Positions 13,501-23,330 of a stretch of 64,000 nt of DNA are shown one piece after another. The first letter of the stretch is position 1. Each line of letters begins with the position of its first letter. The notes below the pieces were generated by a model. It did no database searches. It saw only the letters and a program-made list of their open reading frames with translations, and was not told where the DNA came from. The stretch covers positions 3,541,154 to 3,605,153 of the forward strand of contig NC_049995.1 in assembly GCF_000003815.2 (NCBI RefSeq), in the 5' to 3' direction. This DNA comes from Branchiostoma floridae. Taxonomy: Eukaryota; Chordata; Leptocardii; Amphioxiformes; Branchiostomatidae. Position numbers and translations under genes: made by a program.

Positions 13501-16022
13501 CTCTATTTGCCCGATCTGCTTGCAGAAATGATGTATGCTCAACATGATTCTGTTACTAGTATTTTTGCCGAGTTAAATGGGCTACACCTGAAACACGCTG
13601 CGCCTCAGGCTTTTTGTTTCATGTTAGTCACATCAATGACCCGAATGTTTTCCCTCGTCTACATTAGATAAACGCAATTTGGTAGCAAATAATTATGTCA
13701 CGGCAGGCTTCTAAGAGCTTTTCGTGCAAATTATTCAGCCTTTTACTAGGTAATTAAGAAATAAAACAAAGTCCAAAATAGAATTTTCTAAGATTACCTG
13801 TCCAGTAGTGTGGAGATGCAAACAGAAAGGCACCAATCCCGAACATTAAGACTCCAATGCCGATCAACTTGCCCTTAAAAAGTGAATGCGAAATGACATT
13901 AGGAACACAGACAGACATAGAAAGCTATGCTGCAGTACCATGAAAAGTCGCTAGGAAGTCCAGTAATACATATAGTTTTTTTTTTTTGCTGACAGCTTTG
14001 TACTCGCCAAATTCTATATAAAATATCCATTGACAACTTAAATAGTTATGCTATCCACCCTCAAACAAACTTGCAAACAAACAGATGAGCAACGCTGAAA
14101 TTCATTAACAAAGGACACGTAACCGTCTTTTTGATGGTAACTATACAAAGTAGTGAAATTTTCGTTGTTGCAATACACAGTTGTCCCCTAAAGTGTTGCT
14201 AAGCTTTCTATATATCCAAAAGACAAATCCTGAAAATGTCTAGATTTGGACACACAGTAAGTAATGTATCAGTCTAGCTGTGCTGAAGAACAGAACTCAG
14301 TTTTAACATTCCTCATGATCTCCTAATGGCTTGGTACAACTAACATGGCGGACAGTAAAAAATACATCACAATCACGTGACTACAGACAACCAATAGGGG
14401 CCAACCTTATGAGCCTTCCCGCCGATGTGCGTGATGATTGGCACCGTGATGAGCGCGAAGATCTGTGAGGAGCTGATAATGAAGCCACTCTGAGAACTCG
14501 ACATCTCGAATCGTTTCTCCAAGGTAGACACGATGCCGGGGATAAACGCAAAAGTTGTGCACTATGGAAAAGAGTTTGCAGTACTTATAGTTACCGAATG
14601 GTGGCGCTGTTGTACGTTTTCTGGTTTGATACTGGGAAAAGGAAATAATGATGAAGCCGCTCTGAGAGTTGGACATCTCAAACCGTTTCTCCAAGGTAGA
14701 CACGATGCCGGGGATGAACGCAAAAGTTGTGCACTACGGAAAACAAGACAATGCAGTACTTATAACCACCAAAAGGCGGCGCTATTGTACGTTTTAGTGG
14801 TTTGATGCTGGTAAAAGGGATTGATGATGAAGCCGCTCTGAGAGCTCGACATCTCGAATCGTTTCTCCAAGGTAGACACGATACCGGGAATGAACGCAAA
14901 AGTTGTGCACTACGGAAAACAAGAGAACGCAATATTTGTAACCACCAAAGGCACTGTTGTAAGTAACTTGTTTGATACAGGTGCTAGCTATAGGTAAAAG
15001 GGATTGATGATGAAGCCACTCTGAGAACTGGACATCTCGAACCGTTTCTCCAGGGTCGACACGATGCCGGGGATAAACGCAAAAGTTGTGCACTACGGAA
15101 AACAAGACAATGCAGTACTTATAACCACCAAAAGGCGGCGCTATTGTACGTTTTAGTGGTTTGATGCTGGTAAAAGGGATTGATGATGAAGCCGCTCTGA
15201 GAGCTCGACATCTCGAATCGTTTCTCCAAGGTAGACACGATGCCAGGGATAAACGCAAAAGTTGTGCACTACGGAAAACAAGAGAACGCAATATCTGTAG
15301 CCACCAAAAGGCGGCGCTGTTATGTTGTAGGTAACTAGTTTGATACAGGTGCTAGCTATAGGTAAAAGGGATCGATGATGAAGCCGCTCTGGGAACTCGA
15401 CATCTCGAATCGTTTCTCCAGGGTAGACACGATGCCGGGGATAAACGCAAAAGTTGTGCACTACGGAAAACAAGAGATTGTGCTACTTATGTAGTTATAG
15501 TACCAAATGGTGTCGTAGTTTTTACTCGTTTGATACTGGGAAAAGGGGATTGATGATGAAGCCACTCTGAGAATTCGACATCTCGAATCGTTTCTCCGGG
15601 GTCGACACGATACCGGGGATGAAAGCAAAAGTTGTGCACTACGGAAAACAAGTTCTTATTTTTACCAAAAGGCGGCGCTGTTGTAAGTTTCACTTGTTTG
15701 ATACTGTGGAAAGGGATTGTAAGATTGTGAGGTGTCTTTTGCAGTATTTTCAAGGATTTTTGACTATCACAATAAATAGACTACTCACATCCACATAGGC
15801 AGCGATACTCATGAAAAACAGCAGCCATCTTGAAGTGTTGAAGAACTGTAGGAAGTCAGGCGTGAAGCCGAACCAGCCGAACCGAAGACTTCCCTGCTTC
15901 TCCTTCAGAACTTGGTCCGTAGTCTGGAAGGGCTCGTATCGAGGCGTGGTGTCGAGCAGCGGCCGGGCTGTCTGATTTAGCGCCGCCTGGCGAAGATCTG
16001 GTAAACTGCTGAACATTGACAT
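3769..16022 (-). CDS. Gene B: OATP/SLCO-family organic anion transporter, complete
   Basis: Sodium-independent plasma-membrane transporter family for amphipathic organic anions. Coding exons in order: 15789-16022, 14406-14561, 13798-13873, 11614-11737, 11246-11385, 10380-10482, 9371-9492, 7852-8031, 7363-7464, 6727-6922, 5804-5927, 5090-5286, 4595-4659, 3769-4037. All have GT-AG edges and sum to 2088 nt (695 residues plus TGA), a normal family length. The protein starts M-S-M-F-S-S; TM1 and a T-L-E-K-R-F-E-M motif follow. An acidic cytoplasmic loop (E-E-E-E-E-E-L-P-T-K) lies in exon 8. Exon 11 (about residues 478-519) carries the Kazal-like module (P-V-C-G-E-N-G..C-H-A-G-C). The last exon has D-N-A-C..W..S-C-G..GAC..YD and TM12. 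ATG at 16022 is chosen because an acceptor lies 2 nt upstream and gene C starts identically. Its second exon has been partly amplified (see 14650-15638). Specific substrate unknown. Confidence 0.93.
5641..5695 (-). pseudogene. Degenerate partial copy of the gene B Kazal-exon 3' end
   Basis: The intron after the Kazal exon holds TCACCATGGT ... TAGTATA ... AAAGCGGTACAG, resembling the donor end of the Kazal exon itself (5800-5840: TCACCATGGTGGTATAG ... AAAGCGGTACAG). It looks like the remnant of a tandem duplication of about 160 bp that copied the exon end with its donor. It lacks the cysteine-coding part and is not a usable exon. Confidence 0.45.
5701..5803 (-). promoter_or_regulatory. Intronic block next to the Kazal-exon donor, shared with gene C
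   Basis: The 103 nt directly downstream (in transcription) of the gene B Kazal-exon donor match 22055-22157 of gene C with about nine differences, including an uninterrupted identical run of more than 40 nt. Other introns of B and C are not visibly alike. Either a recent gene-conversion tract spanning the exon and its flank, or a constrained splicing element. Part of the block (TAGACCACAATG) is a motif seen elsewhere in the window, so shared repeat ancestry is possible. Confidence 0.6.
5970..6156. repeat. Interspersed repeat with CACGTG cluster, copy 1
   Basis: Similar over most of its length to 59070-59282 in gene E: both run from CACGTG-rich sequence through AAGTGATTGG, TATTGATCC, a GACA.TGG.CGTT block, AAATTTGATC and GAAAG to GATTACTA. 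This copy has four CACGTG sites within 47 bp (5973, 5981, 5997, 6014). Unclassified; lies in the intron preceding the Kazal exon of gene B. Confidence 0.6.
6344..6544. mobile_element. Foldback element built of ACCACAAACGACT repeats
   Basis: Left arm (6344-6425) carries tandem ACCACAAACGACT-like units and the right arm (6474-6544) carries AGTCGTTTGTGGT units, with a loop of about 50 bp. Hairpin-forming, non-coding, in a gene B intron; MITE-like. Confidence 0.65.
8110..8500 (-). mobile_element. SINE-like element with Pol III B box and conserved metazoan core
   Basis: On the minus strand there is a B-box-like GGGTTCGAAACC (8456-8467), followed by the core GTTGTGCCCTTGGGAAAGG at about 8420-8439 and a body of about 300 bp. 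This near-palindromic core is typical of SINE families in aquatic animals. A second diverged core lies at about 37855-37995. Located in a gene B intron. Confidence 0.55.
8656..9224. mobile_element. Large foldback element with 16-bp internal tandem repeats
   Basis: Inverted arms (about 8656-8820 and 8960-9224) share GGTTGCTTCGCAAC-type ends, AAGTCTTTTCGCAACAAGG, and an internal TAGGCTATCAA/TTGATAGCCTA block. The right arm has about eight copies of TGTTGCGAACTGACAT, against two or three in the left arm, so one arm expanded after insertion. A GC-rich centre (about 8860-8960) is unrelated to the arms. No transposase is visible. In a gene B intron. Confidence 0.7.
9811..10278. mobile_element. Terminal-inverted-repeat element, family 1 (copy 1)
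   Basis: Ends GCCACGTTGATTTGATTATA (left, 9811) and the matching reverse complement ATCAAATCAACATGGCC (right, to 10278). Subterminal GGATGACATC...CGCTCGC is mirrored too. The interior is A/T-homopolymer rich and non-coding. The same subterminal block (GGATGGCATCAGCGCGCGC) recurs in the element at 18026-18565, so these are one dispersed family. Confidence 0.7.
10528..10640. repeat. GATA microsatellite
   Basis: Seven to eight GATA units followed by degenerate GATGGATG and GATAGCTA units, in a gene B intron. Confidence 0.85.
11811..12192. mobile_element. Terminal-inverted-repeat element, family 2
   Basis: Ends CTTTCTCACGCGGCGGCCAT and the exact reverse complement ATGGCCGCCGCGTGAGAAAG at the right, extended by GATAGATC / GATCTATC. 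The AT-rich centre has no coding potential. Lies in a gene B intron. Confidence 0.75.
12424..12980. mobile_element. TTAA-flanked MITE (piggyBac-like target site)
   Basis: Bounded by TTAA at both ends (12424-12427 and 12977-12980), with perfect 20-bp terminal inverted repeats AGGCGCCCAGAGCAGTTTTT just inside. TTAA duplications are the hallmark of piggyBac-class transposition. No transposase is encoded, so non-autonomous. In a gene B intron. Confidence 0.75.
14650..15638 (-). repeat. Six tandem truncated copies of gene B coding exon 2
   Basis: Between coding exons 1 and 2 of gene B lie six extra copies of the 5' part of exon 2: 14650-14733, 14823-14909, 15004-15092, 15181-15268, 15373-15460 and 15550-15638, spaced 172-192 bp apart. 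Each keeps the acceptor (TAG before TGCACAACTTTTGC) and about 85 nt of coding sequence through the F-I-P-G-I-V..L-E-K-R-F-E-M region to G-F-I-I, then diverges into a shared non-exonic sequence. None carries the second half of the exon or its donor; only 14406-14561 is complete. They are exon relics or decoy acceptors in a minisatellite-like array. Confidence 0.9.
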
Positions 16023-16333
16023 GGCTGGAAAAAATGGACGAGAGTACTGTAAGTCTTTACATGTTCGTCGCTGTGCTTTTATTTTCACAGTCTAAAATCG
16101 CGCTCCTAGCGGCCGGCCTTACCATTGCCACCACCTAGTAGGGGGTCATTAACCCCAGCCAGCGAGAGATTGTGTAAACACAGGCTATGGTAATTCTATG
16201 ACGCTGCGAACATGCATCTAGTGCATCACTACTGTACTTAAGAATACTATTGGTACAATTACAGATTTAAAACAACGCGAAAAACTCTTCCCTCCACTAT
16301 CGTGAAATTGGACCCACTCTAAAATAAACGAAT

Positions 16334-17011
16334 TTACGGTATTTCAAATGTCTGACCTTGAAAATCCAATCCGTTCATTTTTTTTTTCAGAAAACGAAGT
16401 AAATCATTACGTACAATTCGTTCGATTCGATGTTCGATTCGACTTAGTTTCATGAACACAAGATAAGAAAGCCACTGGAGAGGGAGGTGGCTATCGTCAG
16501 CAAGATTTGAATCACGAAAGCTAGTAACAGCAGTAGAACAAATTCGAATCTTGCATTCTTTACATAGGCTTAGGTGGTTATACCGGTTGTGCGTTAAACA
16601 TGTAGAAAATCCTTGTGCACTCAACCTGAGATAAGAAAACATCGAACCAGAATAAATTACAACAAAAGATTGGCTGTGAATGCCAAAATGCTCGTCAAGT
16701 ATTTCAAAACTCTTCGGTGGAAAACGTGGGAGGAAAAGATAAAAGAAGTCGTCATAACTTAAACATGTCCACCGTCGTCGTACTGTTTTGCTTTGCTCAA
16801 TTTCACCGATTTTAGGAACATGTAGCTCATAATATGCTATTTCGATTCTTACGAAAGAGAGTAAGATATTGAATTTGTTTAACATACAATGGCAAAGAGA
16901 ACTAAGCGTGAGAGGAATACTGATTAATTCTGCCCTAGTCCTGTAAATATCTACATGTCCAAATAACGTTTTAAAAGCAGGTAAGAAGTTTTCTAACTGA
17001 ATAAACAACAA
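16334..17011 (-). CDS. Orphan open frame in the gene B 5' intron, unrecognised
   Basis: A 225-codon uninterrupted frame in AT-rich sequence, the longest open stretch not explained by an OATP exon or tandem repeat. The peptide is rich in Leu, Phe, Ser and Ile, with a Lys/Arg-rich end (R-F-L-K-K-K). I recognise no domain. It lies upstream of gene B coding exon 1, on the same strand. It may be chance, an old transposon fragment, or a lineage-specific gene; no splice or promoter evidence was found. Confidence 0.15.
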   Translation of the reverse strand: MLFIQLENFLPAFKTLFGHVDIYRTRAELISIPLTLSSLCHCMLNKFNILLSFVRIEIAYYELHVPKIGEIEQSKTVRRRWTCLSYDDFFYLFLPRFPPKSFEILDEHFGIHSQSFVVIYSGSMFSYLRLSAQGFSTCLTHNRYNHLSLCKECKIRICSTAVTSFRDSNLADDSHLPLQWLSYLVFMKLSRIEHRIERIVRNDLLRFLKKKMNGLDFQGQTFEIP

Positions 17012-17820
17012 CTAAAGTTCACTGCCCTGAAGACATTTAACAAACAAAACAATGACTACATGAGGTCTTTCCACAGCTGTGCACACGGACTGCTTGTTTA
17101 CCCGTCTTTCAAGGTATGTCACAAATCATGTGTCATAGGTTTAAAGCCCAGTGTGTTAACAACACACCACATGGCGGTCATTTTATCTAGAATCTCACCC
17201 GAATCTGTCACTTATGAATTCATATTAGTCTAAAACAGTTTTAACTGAGGAAATCTGATGAAAAAACGATGTGATTCATATAGGAGCTAACTAATAACAC
17301 TTTCTGTGACAAATTTACACAAATTGTGCGTTCAACGGTTTAAAGCAAGAATGCATGGCAAGGAAAAATTGCGATTTAGGACCACAATGATCATGACTCG
17401 TTTTTCTTAATAGCAAAAGTAAATGTTTAACAACAGTTAACGGCTCAGGAAACGTACCCCAAACAATTGAATTATGACCAGGCAATTATGATATTAAAGT
17501 ATTGTGAAATGATACGCACCAATGTGCATTGAACAAAAGTATATATCTCTGTGACATAAAACAAAGAGAGCATTTTTAAAATCACCACCTATACATCTAT
17601 CGCCATTGTGAAAGATAATCCCTATTCGATGACCTATAATCACTGGATCCCTAAACAAGACAACTTTTACTTTTAGTACGTTTACTACCAGTAAAGTGGA
17701 TGCAATGAAGGGTAACTTACATGTTTGGCTATCACAAAATGTATATTCTAACCATGAAAATACTCATAATCCTATAAGAAATCACGTACGATAAAGAAGT
17801 GAGTGTAAGAGAGACCTTAC

Positions 17821-17870
17821 CTTGAACACCTGTGCAAAGACTACTGTAGGTTTTACCTTGGGCCCGGGCA
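17821..17870 (-). other. Candidate non-coding first exon of gene B
   Basis: Minus-strand CAGGTGTTCAAG followed by GTAAGG is a good donor. Gene C has the matching CAGGTGTATAAG with GTAGGA at 29205. The first coding exons of B and C both begin with an acceptor at or within 2 nt of the ATG, so an upstream 5'UTR exon is required in each. The upstream end is a guess. Confidence 0.45.
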
Positions 17871-18025
17871 CGCACTCTTGTAGGTAGAGAATACACGGGT
17901 CAGCAGTTGAGGTCAACGTCCTGTTGGGCGCATCTTTTTTGGACGTGACATCATATCTTAGTCATCGAATACATCAATTAAAACTTTGGATGTTATTTTC
18001 TTTCCTGAGTCGGCCAATAATGATA

Positions 18026-18565
18026 AGGCCACAGCAAGTAGATTTTATGGATGGCATCAGCGCGCGCATTAATTTTTGCCTGATTTCAGAAAAAAATAAC
18101 AAGATTTTTTTCTTCTGCAGGGATGGTCAACGTGAAGATAAAGTACCAAAATGAGCAAATGTGTTGTGTTGTAGCCTAATAATTGTACTTGTAGAAGTGA
18201 CACTTGCGAGGTAGCCAGGACTGTAGTTGAAGAAATGCAACTTATTGGATCGTTGTAAAAGTGACACCAACATGGAAGCTATGAGTGTGGTTACCAACTT
18301 TGTTGGTGATGCCAGTCTACCACACTAGTGTCACTTTTACCACACCAGTACATGTCTTAGATACACAAATAAATTTCTTGTTGGCTCTGATACCACCTTT
18401 TGTCCCTTTAATTCTTTTACATCAGTCATCACAGCTTTATGGTGCCTATTTTTGAAAATGTAGCCATCATGTGTTTTTTTCACCCATCTTGTTTTTTTTC
18501 GCCCTATCGAACTATTTTGGCAGTCTGCAGAGGATGTCATCCATAAAATTTACTTGCTGTGGTCT
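18026..18565. mobile_element. Terminal-inverted-repeat element, family 1 (copy 2)
   Basis: Ends GCCACAGCAAGTAGATTTTA (left) and TAAAATTTACTTGCTGTGG (right), with mirrored subterminal GGATGGCATC / GATGTCATCC. It shares this layout with the element at 9811-10278. A second internal inverted repeat (AAAAGTGACAC / GTGTCACTTTT, about 18257-18345) is present. Confidence 0.65.
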
Positions 18566-20309
18566 AAATACATACATCGTATTGCTACCGCAAGAATGGT
18601 TGTTTAAAAGTCAGTGACCTTTTAGTAACTTTTCCTCTTGAGCGCACACATGTCAGTGTGCGATATCAATCACAATGGTTCTCCATTTCTGGCCCGGAGC
18701 ATCTTTAACTCAAAGGACCCCTTGTTGTATGAAAGGGCTCGAAATTCATTGTTTGTACCGTACATTATATACAAACGTGTGTGTCCTCGATCACGGTGCT
18801 TCAAAGTTCTGCTCTTGGTGTCTTTATTATGGTTCCTTATTTTGGACGACAGGGCTCGAAACTCACTGTCTCTATCGTATACGATATATAATTCATGACA
18901 ACACGATTATTCGTCTTCAATGTATGAATATTATATTAATGTCTTATATGATTGTTTCAATTATCGAACGGCAAGCACCGCAGTTGAAAAAAAAACTCTT
19001 ATTTCCTTCTATCGTGAAACTAAGTCCCGCGAAAATAAGAGACCCAACATTGTGTTTGTTAAAATGTAATGTCTTTTCGAGCATGTAGACACAGAGTCAC
19101 AAAGAGACTGAGGTATGTATACCAGTTTTAGACTAGAGTAGACACCTTTGAAATTGTTTCTTATTCTTTATCTGAATCTCTCATGTTACCTGCAATTAGC
19201 CCAGGGCAAGAATTTGCAACAAACTTTATATATAAGGCTCTGATCTCGTTATCCCAAACCAAAGATAGATAAGCATATTACTAATAAGTACAATGTAGTA
19301 TGAACAGGTCATCTACCACGAACAACCTCTGTTTTCAAAATAAAGAACATTTAGTTGTCAAACATTAGAGGACCAGCTATATACACATTCTATACATAAA
19401 CAATCATTTGTTACGTACAAATATCTCCTTCTTACCGGAAAAAAATTATTAAGACATCAAGTGTTGATTAGTTCAAGCACACCTCTAGTTGTAACACCAA
19501 ATAAAACATATGTCGTATTATGGCCAAATAAAAACAACAACAACGTAAAGATTGATACACAGTTATGCATCTATATACAGATTGCTAACTGAGTTCTATG
19601 AAGGTCTTTAAAGACAAAACGTGCATGAGGAATACTACATGAAGATCTGGAATAGGGTATCCTTAGACTATCAATAAAAATGTGAGAAGAAAGAGGGTTC
19701 AATAGTTACACTAATTCAACGATATGCATTTCATCTGAAACCTTAAATGTCCCTTAACTATCATATTTCACATGTAAAGCAAAAGTAGTCCATTGTTTAT
19801 AATATACATATATCATGTTCAAGATATGGCATGATTATTAAATATACTGTAAAGTCAATATTTTTTGTTCCTGCATTTATCCTGTCAAATAAACAGTTAA
19901 AATGCGAATCATACAACGATTACGTTATCAGAAAGTTACTGAATACGTAAATAAGGTTGAATACTGCAATTTGGAATCGTTTGATAATTGAATAAAGTTG
20001 CATCCAACTATTGCTTTCGCTTACTGATTCGAGTTATATTTGAATAAGCGCGAAAAATCATTTAACAGTCTAATATTCTAGATTACAAAGGAACACACGG
20101 ATCATAGAACAGAACTTCTGTTACTTCTAATCTAGTGGGAGGGTGCCACAAGCTATCTGCTACGTTTGATATCCACAGAGCCACATGTTGGAAATCTGCA
20201 TAATGTTGCGTCGTAGAAAAGTCTATTAATTGCTTGGCAAATACTTCTGTAGTATCATAGTCAAAACTTTTGGTAAGGCCATTTTTTGTGTTGTCAACTG
20301 CACCTTTAG

Positions 20310-20394
20310 TCTCTCTCTCTCTTTTTCCCTCTCTCTTTCTCCCTCTCTTTTTCCCTCTCTCTCTTTCTCCCTCTTTCTCTCTCTCCCTCCGTTA
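20310..20394. repeat. CT-rich microsatellite
   Basis: Polypyrimidine (CTCTCTTT)n tract directly after the gene C stop codon, purine-rich on the transcribed strand. Confidence 0.85.
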
Positions 20395-20395
20395 G

Positions 20396-20401
20396 TTTAT
20401 T
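20396..20401 (-). other. AATAAA overlapping the gene C stop codon
   Basis: Minus-strand reading gives GTG AAA TAA AC: the TAA stop lies inside an AATAAA hexamer. If used, the 3'UTR would be only about 15-30 nt and would run straight into the GA-rich microsatellite. No better signal was chosen. Confidence 0.3.
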
Positions 20402-23285
20402 TCACATCACCATTGGTGAGTTTAACATCATCTGCGTTATCATATTTCTCTTCTTCAATAGCAGCATTCGGCTTGTATACCAGATAGGCGAGAGAAATGA
20501 AAGTTGCACCCACAATTCTCAGCCCGAGAGCGAGACCGAACACGAACAGGCCCACTTTGCGGCTGTCGTAAACTAGACAGGCGCCTCGTTGGCCACAGGA
20601 TGTCTGCCACTGTGCGCATGCGTTGTCCATGGCGTACCCGTATATCATGGGTCCCGGGATGGTGCCTGAAAAAAAAAACAATGATAAGAAAGAACAGTTG
20701 GAATTTTCTCCTGGACTTATAACACATGATTTCTTTTAAAAAACAAACAGTTCATTCATTTAGAAGTTATACAGAATCTGTATATTTTACCGTATTTACA
20801 ACCATCCAAAAACAAGCATTATACAGAACAAAATAGGCGCAAGATTACATTAATTTCAAGTTGGTGATTTGAATGCCATTATCACATAACTCTTGAAATC
20901 TGTCGTAGCTATTAGAAAGACCAAAAGTAAATTCAACTAAGGAATCGTTGACATTGAAAAACAGCCAGGTACAAGCTATAATAAAACCAGTTTCCAAACA
21001 AGCACAAGAACTGATTACAATAATTATAACTGCTTTTTTATAAGGGTGAAAAAATCTGTAACATACCGATGATTCGGACCATACACCTTTGCATCCCTAG
21101 TCCAAAGGATCTTTGCTTGGGGGGAACAAGCCTGCCGAAAGAAACAAAGACGTAGTAGTTACACTGAAGAGCAATTTCCATACCATGCATAGAAATGATG
21201 CTTACTCTAAACAAAGCATCGAACCATGCAAGCCCCTAGTATCAGCATGTTGCTACGTTAAGAGTGTTAGTCGTTATTGTCCTTGGGGTGACAAACATGA
21301 AAGATAATCAACATAGGCCTAAAGAAACACCAAGTCTGCTGGAATAAATTTATTTTTAAGATATGCTTCAGATTGGGTTTTCTCGTACCTTAAAAGCTAG
21401 GAAAATGGTCATTTTGTATGAAAACAACTTACCTAAGAATAGCAGCCATATAGGAAGGTGCCGCGAAGGCCCCCAACATTCCCATCAAGAACAGAGTAGA
21501 GAAGAACAGGGGCACTCTGTAGGCTTCACAGTCACGCGCGCATGCGCCGTGGGTAGCCAATGACGTCACACCTGAAGTGACGTAAGCAGTAGAATTTTGC
21601 TGCATCCGGGAACTTGTGATGCAGCTACAGTTTGAGTAGACCTGGAGAGGAACATAAACATTCTATGTGGAGGCAAAGATATATAAATGGGTGAAATTGT
21701 CTTTCACAGCAACATGTGACCTTCATACGACATAATTGCGAGGTTGCGGCTGCCTTCGTTACAGAATTCCTCAAGTACAAAAAGTAGCAAAATTACTACG
21801 ACTCACAGTGCTTGAACATGAGGAATTGAACAATGCTGTAAAATAGGGCATCTTACAGTTCCATGTGCGCATGTGCAGTCAAGATGCATTATGGTCTAGG
21901 TCATAGCACAATATTTGCTACGTAAACAAATTTCTCGCCTTTTTTTGACGTTTGTATCAACACGAAATATGATTAATGTTAAACGTAAGATGAAAGGAAG
22001 ACAGAAAGTGTAGTCTTTCGTTAGGTCTTTTCATGACAAAACGTTGGGAAACTGCTTAGTAGCGAATTGATATTGAACTTTGACATAGACCACAATGCAC
22101 CACGACAGCACATCCTCACCATGAACCTTGATATGGATTGAAACCATAAAAACTCACCATGGTTGTATGGTTCAAAGCGGTACAGCCGGCATGGCAGGGA
22201 GACTGGTACTCCATACCGTTTTCACCACACACCGGGTTATACAGATTGTCTGCGCAGGCGCAGGAGTCGGCGCAAGTCATACTAAAAAACGTTATCAGCA
22301 CGTTAGCATAACGGTGGGCAAACGGAGAATGTTACATGGTCAGTGTGCTACTTGTAGACATTTCATGATAACTTTAAATTTGTGCTTAAAGTGCACTTAG
22401 AATTATAGCCATAAACATTTTGTGACTGCAGTTACCTCTTGCATCTCATTCTTAAAATAAAAAAGCATGCACTCCTGAGGCGTTGGCAAAAAAAAAAAAC
22501 AGCATAAAACATCAGCTGGAAAAAACAGCAACATACTTGTTGTTTAGCTGTCCGTAAGCCTTCGGTGGATCTTTGCAGTACATCAGATAAACACAAATTC
22601 CCATTCCTGATATTGTGTACATGATGAGGATGAACCGAAGCAGTTTTTTGCAGTCTACTCCGATTTTCTTGCTAATCCAACCGCCCACCAAGGAACCGAT
22701 CGCAAAGCCGGGGATCATGGATAACCCTGTAAAGAAACATAGTTATTAGTTTGTATGTTTTTGGCGACGCGTCAGTGGCGGAGGCATCTTTGTAGGTACT
22801 CATGAACATGGCTGGTGCCGCCATGTTGGACGGATCCAAAATGGCGACGGGAAAGTTGACACGCATATATAGCACTACTACTTTTAAAAAAACAACTACT
22901 AGTACATATCTACTTAAAAACAACTGCTAGTATATATTTACTTCAGAATTCTATTGGATATCAGATTATTTACAAGTAATTATTATAATTTAAAGACTGA
23001 CATCAAGAAAATACCAAAGGATGCTTACCAAAGTACAATGCCGATGACGTCACAGGAATGCCAAACAATATCTGGCAAACTTTTGGTGCAAAGGCGAACA
23101 TGCCAGAGCTGGACATATTGTCGAAAGAAACTATAACATAAAAATGTGAAAATGAGATAATGTAAAAATAAAAATGAGTTTTATGAAGTTCATACGCATT
23201 CTATTCATTTACGTATGATAAAAGCTTTCTTTCTTATCTGATCCAACAGAAAAACTACAGCACTAAAGATGTGGAAAGGCTACAT

Positions 23286-23330
<45 letters not shown>

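Larger units (their letters stand above)
17871..20396. other. Region between gene B 5' end and gene C 3' end
   Basis: Contains the putative gene B promoter side, a terminal-inverted-repeat element (18026-18565) and a polypyrimidine microsatellite (20310-20394). The rest, about 18570-20300, is AT-rich and shows no exon, RNA gene or repeat I can name. Confidence 0.5.

Noticed and set aside
14650-15638. Mutually exclusive alternative exons of gene B
   Set aside because: The extra copies lack the exon's second half and any convincing donor, and the unit length is not a multiple of three, so they cannot substitute for exon 14406-14561.
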